From Prunella strophiata (lineage: Eukaryota; Chordata; Aves; Passeriformes; Prunellidae): a stretch of DNA of 64,000 bases. A model generated the notes under the pieces. That model saw only the letters and a list, made by a program, of their open reading frames with translations. It was not told the origin of the DNA and did not search any database. Shown here in pieces: positions 14,101 to 29,900 of the stretch. Location of the stretch: assembly GCA_036583965.1 (NCBI GenBank), contig JAZBQD010000014.1, positions 37,930,990 through 37,994,989 on the forward strand, in the 5' to 3' direction. The first letter of the stretch is position 1, and every line of letters begins with the position of its first letter. The position numbers and the translations under genes were made by a program.

Positions 14101-17100
14101 GCAAAACTCACAACACAGTGTAGTTTAAATTCAGCTAGACTGTTTGCTATTTGAAATTGTAGACTCCTGACTATTAAATAATGTCGAGTGACTCTCTCAG
14201 GATGCAGGACTAGCAGACCCATCAGTGATGAGATGCTCCAAGGGTACAAAGTACCACCCAACCTTGTGCTTGGTGACTTGCAGGCCTGGCAGGTGAGCCC
14301 ACACCAAATCAGCCATGCCCTCTGACATGGCCCACGACTTTCTGTCCTGATCCAAGGCAATGCCCATCTTCATCCAACACTGCACCTCCTGGCTGTTCCT
14401 GATAAGGACTATACAACGAAGATTCAGAGCAACCACAAAGCTTTGCAAAGCAGCAGATGCTTGGATTATTTTAAACACTATGTAGTGGGTGCTAGAGTTC
14501 AGTCTGTCTAGTTTAGTCCTGTGTCTTTCTTTACCATGCTAACCATCCTTTGCTGACCTGTAGCAAGAAGGAAAAAAAAACAATTCCAGTTGTCCAATAT
14601 ATTTATATACATATTTATTCTACAATCACTAAAAAGTTGTGTAGCTTCCAAAGGTAATGGGAAAATAATTCCATCTAATTTAGATATATGTATTTAGTAA
14701 GGATGCAACTCTTTCCTGAGATGGTGGTTTTTTTCAGCTTGAAAAAAAGCACTCAATTTGTTTTCTCCAATGCCCTAATCACTACATGAGGTTATGCTTT
14801 TTCTTGCCTGTTCCCTGCTCAGTCTTTGAGAAGTCCTGCAGAGCTGACTGTCTGCAGCTCATTGTGGGTAGCAGCACAGGAGAGTACTCTCATGATCTCA
14901 TGGTGAAGAACTAAACTGCATGATGCAGTTTTCCTCAGGAATATTTAGTTTACCAAGTAAATGCTTTACCTACTACATAATCTTCCATAGAGAAACTGGG
15001 AAATAACATCAAAAGTTAACTGCAAGCTCCTCAAACATAACTTCTCAACATTCTCCTTTTTACCTGCTCAGAGTTCAGGTAGATTGGGACCTGAATAGAG
15101 CTTTATGTGGCACACAGTTATCACTCTACTCAGGACAGTAATTAAAACCAAAATAACCTGGATTAATTATTATTTTAAAAACATAGAGATGCTTTTTTAA
15201 CATTCTAGATCAGAGGTTAAATAAAATGTTCAATTTGAAAAAAGCTGGTTGGTAGATTGGAAAAAAAAGTGAGATTTGCCCAACATTGCAGAATTAAGTT
15301 ATTAAGAAGAAAATAAGGTATTGGTCCCTTCAGGTGAAAGTATTTGCAAAGCAGAAGCCAGTAAGTAGATCAGATAAAATAGTTTTTCTGTCCTAAAGTA
15401 CAGAATTCCCCACAACTTGGGGGGGGGATGAACACCTAATATAACAATGAACGTCTTAAAAATACAGTCATTATTAGGGGCAGAGTAAGACAAATACTGT
15501 TTATTTCAATGTTAATGAAGTTCTTTTTGTGGCCTAATCACTGACATTCAACAGATTTTTCCTATGAAAATCAAGATGTAAATTTTAATTTTGGATATGT
15601 ATTAGCTATTTGTGTAGGCAAGACTGTTTCACTAGAAACTTACATGACTTCATGTGCTAGCTTAAAACTTTTTAAATGGAAATACTATGAATGTATCATA
15701 AGCGAATGTTACATAAATCCCAACTAAATATACATATAACATTAATTTCTCATTGCTGCTATTTTCTGCCATCCTAATTCTCTTTTTCCCCCCTCTTAAG
15801 TGAAACTGTTCTTCCCTGCTGTATGCAGGAAAGTTAGAATTTCCAACACACTTGGAAGCCAAAGGTTAATTTGTAGTATTCATTAAGCAGCAAGTAGTCA
15901 AAGAAGTTTATTAACTTTATCAACATTAAGTTGTAAAAAGTAATTACTTTTAGTGGTGTAAAATCCTGCCATTTTGGACCTGCAATTGAGTGCAAGCAAA
16001 GTATGCAGTCCAGTAGAGTGCCTGAGTTACATTTCATGCACTCATATTGTCACACAATCTTAGCCTGAAAAAGGAAAAAAAAAGGAAAACAACTAAAAGC
16101 AACCCCAGAGATTTGTATTTTGAAAGCTCCTTCCCTTCCCAAATGGAGAAAAATTCTAACCACTCATGCTTTATTTTGTGCTTCCTGGCATGGCACACTT
16201 GATTTGTTGAAAAGACTGCTAAACAGTTCTGTAACATGCAAGAGATCATTTGGTCACCTCTACAGAAACAAATACAGGTGTTCTCATCAGATGACCAAGT
16301 CTCAAAACAAATGAGATTAACCAAAGATGTCACAGATCTGCTAAAATCCCAGTAATTAAGCTGCTGTTGAGACTGGAGAATATTTTGGGCATACCTGCCA
16401 CCTGGTGTTTGGAAAACATCATGTCTGAAAACAACTTGAAATGCTCTTAAATCTATATTCTCGTTAAGATGCAAACACATTTTGATATATTTTATATGGA
16501 TGAAATGCATAAGCAGCAAAAGGTTGATGTTATTACCAGCATCTGTCTAGAAAGAAAATGAACATAGTGCTTTAGTGTTGCTTCCAGGTCCATCTCTACT
16601 GACTACAAAAATTCTTTAACTGTATCTACACATCTCCTGTCAGATAATGGCACTTCTGGTGAGAAACATCCTGGGCAACAGCCTCATAGTACTTCACAGT
16701 CTGACTGTAAACTACAGTGTGCCAAACCCAAAGGAAAGAACTGAGTTATATGAGATGGAACTAGGTAAGAAAAGGACTAGTGATATATAATACTGGGTTA
16801 CTGAGTAATGAGTCATTGTCTGAAATTACTGTGATGAGTATTAATTTGTCTTATCTAAAGCATTTAAAAAGCCCAAGTCTTTCTAGTGGAAGTGGCAATG
16901 ACACTAATAGTTTTGCAAACTTGATATTGATGCTTGCTGGTTAAACTCAAAACAGTAGGCATGTAAACTGAGATAAACCATGTTTATCTTTACCTAGCAA
17001 AAGGTTCCTTCAACTGGTGGCTAAAGCTTTAGTGCAGGCAACTGGACAAATCACTGTGCAATTCAGTGATATCAAACTGTACCTAGAGCACAGTGAGATT

Positions 17101-17490
17101 TTTTTCTCCTCATCTGCAAAGCAAGATTTAAATACTGTGTTTCCCAATAATAACTCAGGAGGAAGCCACAGTCTAAGGTTAGTCTCAGCAATAAAAACAG
17201 CATTTAAGTTTGCACCCTGGCAAGCACAAACTGGAACTATTTTTCTGGAATCGCATCTTCGTAGGGCTGCCAAAAATGAAGCCAAGTGTAGCATTTGGGT
17301 TTGTCTTTTTCTTCAAGGCTTGGAGGTCAAATGCAACTGTGTCCTTAGGTGCCCCACTCCATTTCAGTTCTAGTAACTTTGAAAATTATTCACAATAGAA
17401 CACTTACTGCAAATTTGCTGTGTACACACACACTCTCAGGTGTTTGCATCAATAACTTTTAACTGCAGAGCACATGGGAACAAACATAAC
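8115..17490. other. intergenic, no gene seen
   Basis: About 9 kb of AT-rich sequence. No exon with conserved coding content or paired splice sites was recognised. A 93-codon minus-strand frame at 14,197-14,478 lies in a locally GC-richer patch; I do not recognise its product and treat it as unproven. A run of nine G lies at about 15,420. Confidence 0.5.
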
Positions 17491-17494
17491 CTCT

Positions 17495-17583
17495 CAATTA
17501 GCCTGTGCATGGCCAGGAGCTGGACTCAATGCTTGTGGGTCCCATCCAACTCAGGATACTCTGTGACTGAGTCTATGATTAAT
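17495..17583 (+). mobile_element. CR1 LINE, short 3' terminal fragment
   Basis: Contains 'GGCCAGGAGCTGGACTCAAT', 'TGTGGGTCCCATCCAACTCA' and an ending 'TGTGACTGAGTCTATGATTA', which is the CR1 3' terminus on the plus strand. Only about 90 bases remain. Confidence 0.85.
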
Positions 17584-17584
17584 T

Positions 17585-18790
17585 GTCATTAACTTCTCCC
17601 AGAATTTAGTTACTGTCTATTACAGGGCTCAGGTGCTTTCTCAGCACCTGAAAAAAAAGTGTCTTCTAATGAAAACACAGATCTTAACATGGAACTTTGT
17701 AAAGCAGAATGTGCTCTTCCTGTTGTCTATTGACAGTGACTACTCAGCAGACAGCTGTGTTAGCAAATTAGGACTATTTTCTTGTTATTGAGAGAGGAAG
17801 TCTAATGACTCTTCTAGGATCTTTGCAGAGAGTGCAAAGGAGAAGAAAAAAAATACAAAAAGTTGAAAGAAAAACTGAAGAAAAAAAGACCACTAGCTCC
17901 AAACAGAAATTACATCAGTGGTCTAGCATGCTGATGGCTACTAACAGTGGAGCCAAGATCATTGCTCCTGTGTCCTAGGACACTAGGCTGTTTATTGGAT
18001 GCAAACAAAATATTTCAGGCTCCCACAAAGAGTTAGATTCAAAAGGTACATCTCCATTATTTTTTGGTCTGTTCGAGTCTGTTTCAGCACACCCGTTCAT
18101 GTTAGTCACAGCTCCTGCAGAACCTCTTAATATTCAATTTGAGGTGGTCATCATCACTATAACTGACAAATATGAAAATAATAATGTTGTATATACCAAC
18201 ATCTGTGCTTTCCATTCCCATTTTTGTTTCAGCATGCACAACATACTGTGGTCCCTTGGAAAGGAGCCCACACTGGTGCAGGTTTGCTGGCAGGACTTGT
18301 GACCCCGTGAGGGACTTCATGCTTTGTGAAGAACTGTAGCCTGTGAGAAGCTCTCCCATTGGAGGAATTGGACAGAAAGACTGTCTCTTGTGGGAGGGAC
18401 ACCAGGCTGGAGCAGGGTACAGCAAGAGGAGGAAGAAGTGGCAGAGACAATATTTGATGAAGTGACTGTAGTGCAGTACAAATATGAAACAAAATCCTAC
18501 AAAATAGTACTGGAATAACTTACTGCTTCTGAGCATAGTCTGTAGCATTGATGCATTTGTATTTGCTAAAGCAGCTTTGGGGCTAGAAACTCTTACCTGT
18601 AGATACACAAGTTATTTAAAATCCTGTTTTCAGAAAGTGTTTTCATTGTGCTGATAACAGAGAGACATGCCAAAAATCACTGTAACCAGACTTAAATAAC
18701 TTGCATACCTTTGTATTTCAACCTCTGCCTGAAATCAGATTATGCTACTTATAGTAGCATACTTACAGTTTTTCTTGAAGCCCACAGCTG
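17585..18790. other. intergenic between CR1 tail and YEATS4 3' end; possible old repeat at 18,270-18,500
   Basis: No gene seen. The segment 18,270-18,500 is GC-richer than its surroundings and resembles dispersed avian repeat sequence (GTGGGAGGGACACCAGGCTG, then AGGAGGAAGAAGTGGCAGAG). I cannot assign it to a family with confidence. The 168-codon minus frame covering it has no recognisable product. Confidence 0.4.
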
Positions 18791-18809
18791 GACAGAGACA
18801 AAAAATATT

Positions 18810-23935
<5,126 letters not shown>

Positions 23936-23944
23936 GGCACACTA

Positions 23945-24460
23945 CTACTTCCACTAGCGTGCTCAAAGCCTCACCCAGCCTGGCCTTGGAACACTGCCAC
24001 AGCTGCCCCTGCACCCTGCTCCAGTGCCTCAGCACCCTCACAGGGAAGAATTTCTTCCCAATATCAATTTAAAATATTTCCGTTTTAAAGCCATTCCCCC
24101 TGTCACTAGATGCCTTTGCAAAAAGTCCCTCCCTAGTTCTCTCACAGGCCCCCTTAGGTCTGAGGAGCCTCCTCTCCTCCAGGCTGAGCCCAGCTCTCTC
24201 AGGAGGAGTCTGAGGGGGTTTCTCTGTGGAGCTGCTCCGTGCCTCAGCTGCACCCTCTGGTCAGCCCCGCTCTGTCTGTCCCTGTGATGGACTGGAGAGC
24301 TCAGTGGACTCCTCTGGGGAGCTGCAGACAGACCCTGCCTGCAAACCATTTTCCAGAGCATCCCTCTCTCCTGGCCCTCCAATGCCTATGCTGGGATTCT
24401 TGGCAGACAAGAAGACAGTGAACATCATGCCTAACCCTCTCCCAGAAAGCAAAAATTTCC
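23945..24460 (-). mobile_element. CR1 LINE fragment directly upstream of the YEATS4 promoter
   Basis: Minus-strand order: 'GAGAGCTGGGCTCAGCCTGG', 'GAGGAGAGGAGGCTCCTCAG', 'GGCCTGTGAGAGAACTAGGG', a 'GGAAGAAATTCTTCCCTGTGAGGGTGCTGAGGCACTGG' block (positions 24,005-24,060), then 'TTCCAAGGCCAGGCTGGGTG'. This is the CR1 3' region, truncated at its very 3' end. It lies about 250 bases upstream of the YEATS4 start codon, in the same orientation as the gene. CR1 copies in the chicken lysozyme region have been described as silencers; any such role here is inference. Confidence 0.92.
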
Positions 24461-24528
24461 TACTCTGTTCCCTGTTGAACTAGAATGTGTGAACAGCACC
24501 GCTCAGCTCTGAAATGTTGCAGCTGTTT

Positions 24529-24570
24529 TTATTAAAGCAAGTTGGCAAGACTGGCAGCTGCGCCAGTCTT
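24529..24570 (-). other. AATAAA signal plus 9-bp perfect hairpin
   Basis: On the plus strand the arms AAGACTGGC (24547-24555) and GCCAGTCTT (24562-24570) enclose a 6-base loop. Just left of it, on the minus strand, is an AATAAA-type signal at about 24,534-24,529. This is where the 3' end of lysozyme would be expected, but no lysozyme exon was found upstream of it. Confidence 0.45.
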
Positions 24571-24954
24571 TTACAACTGGTCAAGCTCTGTCTTAAAATA
24601 AAAATTTTCTGAGGTTAATCTAACTTCTAATTAATAATTGGCTTCTGTGGAAGACTATTCCAGTAACAAGATGAACAAGAAGGGGAATGGTGCAGTTCCT
24701 GATTTAAAGAAACCTTTTCCTCCCATATGCTCATGACTACTCTACAGATCTCCCTTTGGGATGGGTGGGCTCAAACATTTCTGCTTTTTAAAGACAGAGA
24801 TGTAACCAACCTTTGTTCATCTGTCAGAAAGAGAACAGCATTTAAGAGCATCAAAAACTTCATCAGAAGCTATGATACAAACCCTGTTAAGACCCCATGT
24901 AGAAAAGAGTGCACCTTTCTGTTAGAAGAGTCTATAATAAAATGGGTTGGGTTG

Positions 24955-25130
24955 GGAGGAGCCTAAAGAACATCTAGTTCTCGCCCTCGCCCCTGCTGTG
25001 GGCAGGGACACCTTCCACCAGACCAGGCTGCTCAGAGTCCCATGCAACTTGGCCTTGAACCTCCCAGGGGTGGGGCATCCAGAACTTTTCTGGGCAACCC
25101 ATTCCAGTACCTCACCACCCTCATAATAAA
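24955..25130 (-). mobile_element. CR1 LINE 3' end
   Basis: The plus strand carries the reverse complement of the CR1 tail: 'CATCTAGTTCTCGCCCTCGC', 'CTGCTGTGGGCAGGGACACC', 'TTCCACCAGACCAGGCTGCT', 'ACTTGGCCTTGAACCTCCCA', 'GGGCAACCCATTCCAGTACC', 'TCACCACCCTCATAATAAA'. Confidence 0.93.
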
Positions 25131-25368
25131 AAAAACTGCTTAATATCTAGTGTATTATCTCCTGTTATAGAAAAAAACTAACTGAAAGGCAAATATGCAA
25201 GAACAGGGCAAATTGGTGTAAACACCATGTGCTCTAAAGAAGGCCAGAGCCTCCTTAAACAAATTTGCCAAAATAAAGGTAGAGAAAGTATTAACTAGCT
25301 GTTGCAAATGCCCTAGGGGGTTAAGTAAAATGGGAAGGGAAATAACAAGAGGGCAAGCAGTATCAGGG

Positions 25369-25406
<38 letters not shown>
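25369..25406. repeat. A(38) homopolymer followed by a short GA run
   Basis: Thirty-eight consecutive A bases, then GAGAGAGA. The longest mononucleotide run in the window. No retrocopy is evident immediately upstream, so it may be the tail of an old insertion or a simple repeat. Confidence 0.9.
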
Positions 25407-25409
<3 letters not shown>

Positions 25410-25837
25410 AGAGATTAATATAATCTAGCCAAGTAACAATTCAGGCAGCAATTTCCTTTTGTAACCCCTGGAGCATGGGAGGAGCAGGACACTCGTCCTC
25501 TAAGTGCAGGAGCAAACACCTCAGACAGATCCTACGAGGTTTTAAGATAAATCATGGAAGAAGTTAAATGATGCAGGACTTGTCTGCCCCAGGACAAGAC
25601 TGAGCTTCATATCCCAGGCAGCATTTTCCAGTCTATCTTGCTATTTTGCTTTCTTGTGTGGCCTTGCAATGGAAGGCTAAAACACACCCACGCCATTCCC
25701 AGCCTGTTTTGCCTATAAGTATGGCCAGTCATAGAGATATAGGTTGATTGAAAAATAAATAAATTATTATTTTTAAACTTGATACAAAGATTTGTTCACC
25801 AAAAGAATGGTTAATGGACTTATTATCTGAATATTCA

Positions 25838-26035
25838 CAGGCTTGAATGTTATTACCAAGGTGGAAGCACATTGAAGAAGTGACAGAACTGGAGAAACTG
25901 GCATTGGACATGTACTCTGTGCCAACTGAAATAAAGGAAATCATCTCAAATGCAGAAGGCTTCAAGACAGTCACTGAATTTCAGAATCAGATTGTGGCTA
26001 TGGAGGGAAAACCTTTTTTGGAACACGTGGAATGA
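25838..26035 (+). other. unidentified 62-codon ORF followed by AATAAA
   Basis: ATG at 25847 and TGA ending at 26035; the product is acidic and helix-like (begins MLLPRWKHIEEVTELEKLAL, ends GKPFLEHVE). An acceptor-like TTCACAG lies just before it, and an AATAAA about 360 bases after the stop (26,393). The amino-acid composition looks protein-like rather than random, which suggests a terminal exon or a retrocopy fragment. I do not recognise the family. A TGA is in frame just upstream of the ATG. Confidence 0.3.
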
Positions 26036-26504
26036 AAAGAATCTGCATAACATGATGACATAGGAGAGACTGGCAATGGATGGGATTGTTTGAACTAGAC
26101 CACGTTAGGCAGGTTCCTGGCTGCAGCAAAGGGATGGGAACACCCTGAAGAATCTAAGTGCTGAGATCTGCTTCTACCAACCTGGTTTTGGGAGCTGCTG
26201 CACATGATCTGCCACCAACTGCTGAGCCCAGCCTCTGTCCAAGTGTGCAGTTTAGGTGAAGTTTTTTCATATGCCACTGTTGTGAAAGGGAAGAGCCACG
26301 TACAGGGAGCTGGCTGCTCCTCAGAGCTGAGCCCTTTACCTGCCAGCTGTCCTCAGATGGCACACACAACACTGGATACTGGCATACACAACAAATAAAT
26401 TAAGAACAACTTCCAACTCCAGATTATCAGCAAAATTACCGGCATCTTTACCCAGGTTAGGTCATTCCAAGATTTAATTTAAAAATTGTGGGATCTAATT
26501 TTCC

Positions 26505-26525
26505 TTTTTTTTTTTTTTTTTTTTA
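26505..26525. repeat. T homopolymer
   Basis: About 20 T in a row in intergenic sequence. Confidence 0.8.
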
Positions 26526-26919
26526 AGATCAAAAGAGATGGTTACATTTTTATTCTTTTATTCTTTGTAAGGGGATTACATACAATCTCACAGGAGCTGA
26601 CCTTGCAGAAGTGTCACATAAGACTTTCTTCAAACTTCTTCCAATCCTGGAAAGGACAAACAGGACACCTGTTCCAAGGATCAAGTGCAGCCTGGAGGTA
26701 GCACAAACCTAGCTCCAGCAAGGAATGGTACACCACCATCTCTCTCACTAACCCTATTTTAACAGACTACTAATTTAATTTGATGGTAATGTGATTTTGG
26801 GAAGCTGCTACTTTTTCCCCTAAATAAAGCTGCATTTTTAGAAACCTCCCCTTCTTCAGTAATGTACCCAAGTGCCTCAAAGTTAAAAACCTGAACTAGC
26901 TATTGCTGTAATTATAACA

Positions 26920-26959
26920 AAAAAAAAAAAAAAAAAAAAAAGAAAAAGAAAAAAAAAAA
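26920..26959. repeat. A-rich run
   Basis: About 22 A followed by G-interrupted A runs. Intergenic. Confidence 0.8.
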
Positions 26960-26999
26960 GTTGATAATGTAGAGGTTTTAATTTATTTCTAAATTATTT

Positions 27000-29900
27000 T
27001 TTAGTAGAAGGCATAAAACTAATTTTAAAATATGATGAATTACTTAACTAAATGGAACAGGCAGGGGACAACTAGGAATTATGAGCACACAGTAGGAATC
27101 CTACATGACAAAATAAATTGTTTTTCTGAAGTATCACACTGTTACCCCTGTGAAATTAAAATGAAGAAAATTTTCCAGGACTCCTGCTGAGATGGAAACC
27201 AGCCAGCAGATAGCTTTAATCTTATGGAGAATTTATATTTACATAGAGAAACTCAAAATACAGCTTTTTAGAGCTGCTAATAAAACATTAGCCTTCTCTG
27301 ACTCTTTTTATTCAAAGTACTTTATGTACTAAAAAAAGAACCCACCAAACAATTTAGACATATTTTCAACAGTATCTTCTGCAGGGTTCCGTTAGTCATC
27401 CTACACTATTCACCATTTTCAATACCCTTACACTACAGGTCTTGGAGAAAGTAGGGGCTATGAACCTTCATCTTGCAAATATTCCAGGCTAAATCACATT
27501 CAGGAAAGTGAGAACTGCAGTTTTAATTACATAGAGGCTCCAATTAACTTTTTGAGGTGGGAGCCCAAGTCCCTTTCAGCTTGACCCATGAATAAGGATT
27601 CTGTTTGGCATGAATAGTCTCTGTTTCTGTCCCCTCCCACCAGTGTGGAGCTATAACACATCCACGCAGAGCCATATATTTTGTAAGAGAAGCACAGTCT
27701 ACAGATTGTAAAAGGTGGCAAGGGTAGCTGTCTGTCAAAAGAAGTAAATGGCTACCAGGGAAATGGGACACCAGCAAGCCTCAGAAATCAGTTTTAAGTA
27801 CAAGAGTAACCACTCTAAAATGCAGCAGCTCCATAGAGCTCACTGCTCCTTCAGAGGCAAATGCTGCCTGTTCCACAGGGGAACCCATCCATCTTCAGAA
27901 GGGTTTTAGAGATGCATTCCACTACACACAACATTTTATCTCCCTGTGTGGACAGTATCTTTTTCCAGTGTCTTTAGCATCAAAGAAAGGTTTCTAAGAC
28001 TTTAGGTATTTCAGTACCAGTGTATCATACAGGGAAACACACACAGGAATTTAAAAGCAGTGCACCCAAAGGCATTCAGACAATAAACGGGGATTTGGAT
28101 TTTCTCATGAGGTGTCAAGGCAAGGAAAATACAGGTTGTTTATTTTGTGGAAAAGGGTAGTAAAAAGTGACTGCTATCTTCTTAAATTTAGGGCAGAGTT
28201 GAGGATTATTACACCTGGTTCTGCTGACAAAGCAGACACAATTAATGAGATTATTAAGTGAATAGGAGTGGGTTTTTCTGGTGCCACTAGATGGCAGAAA
28301 GAGCCCTTTTACACTCCTTGATCACATCTACACCATTTTGAACATACCCTAACAGGACACCTAGGGGCCTATCTTCACCACTAAGATGCAGAATAAAAGA
28401 AAAAATCTACTTAATGACTCCCAGTGCTAAGTAGATTAAATTAAAAATTTGGGAAAAAAAATGTTCAGCAATATATAATTTTTAAAAATCTGTTTACACT
28501 GGGTTCTTTCTGTAAAGCTGAGAAGCCTTATTTGAGAAGAAATTAATTTTACTTCCCATTTACACCAAGTGCACAGGATTTACAAGACTTCCAGCAGTCG
28601 GATGAGAAGCAAAGTGCTAAAAATTTTCTGCAAATTGTTCACAAGAGATGCATAAACAGGTTCAGACTGAATTAATTGAAAGGAATAGCAATCTTCTATC
28701 TGCAGCAAAGAGCTCTGTTTCTACTGGGCTGCATTTGTTCTCACACTGTCTCTCAAAGAACAGAAAGAATGGAGAAAAAAGCAAATTTTGGATCAGTTCC
28801 TTGAACACCATACACTTTTATGCTTCAGCATTAAGAGCATGAGCTGATTCACATCTGTTTTCTATAATATTGCACATTATGTTACACTATGTCACTTCTC
28901 TGATTCACTTCAGGCTCAAACTTAGTCATTAAAAATCTGTCCAGCAGAAGAGCTTAACTGCACCAGCTTTTCTGCCTCCCTCATCCAAGGACAGCACTGC
29001 ATCTCTCAAGCTTGCAACATCCTTGACAAATGTGCTGCATTCCCCAGCTGTCACTCCACAGCACTGCTTCTTTACCTTTCCCAAACCCCTCCTGTCTCCT
29101 CCAGGCTAAGAAAGGAAAGATACTCTCACCTCACTCTCACTTTGGTCTCTCTGTTGTCTCTTTTGTACATCTCCCAGCAAATTACTTTTCCTGGAGACAG
29201 AGGAGGCTTATAACCTCCCCATTTCCAGCCATTTACTTACATTTTACAGAAGCCATCACTTGCTTTTGTATCTTCCAAGAAATAAAATAGCTAAAAATTC
29301 AATGTGACAGCTAAGTTTTCCTCCTTATGCAGTTCCAGTTCATTTGTCTATCTATTGTGTAACAGTCTCCTAAGCAGCTTCAGCCATACCTATACTCACA
29401 GAACATGAATGTGCATCAAGTCAAAAATTCTTCACTATGTCTGGAGTAATCTCTGTTGTTAGTCAAGATAAAGCATGACACTGCTTTCTGCATGCAAGTA
29501 ATTTAGGATGTTCTAAACCTATTGCCAGAAGTGTTGAGTGTGCAGACTACATTCCCTTAACAAATATGCTATGCTGACCAGGAGGTTATCTTTACAAAAA
29601 TGCTAACTTGGCAAAACTCCTTTCTCAATCAACTACTTTATATCTGGGAGCATGATACTGCAGGCCTTCCAGGGGACTCAGCTAAATCCCAATGCAAAAC
29701 AGAGGTCCTGGCCCCAGTTTTTCCTCACCTTGTGTGTCATTTGTTATAGTCCAGAATTTTGGAGTACAGGCACTCAGGTGCCTGCACCCAAACTTCATGT
29801 AATAATGTTTGTAAAAAAAACATCTTTGTGATCATGAACTACACACATACCTCTGTCTTCCTTTACTCAGTCTGCACTGGACAAACTTACCTTTTCTAGC

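Noticed and set aside
18741..18761. 8-bp inverted repeat (TATGCTAC and its complement) near the YEATS4 3' end
   Set aside because: A stem of this size is expected by chance in 64 kb and it has no supporting context.
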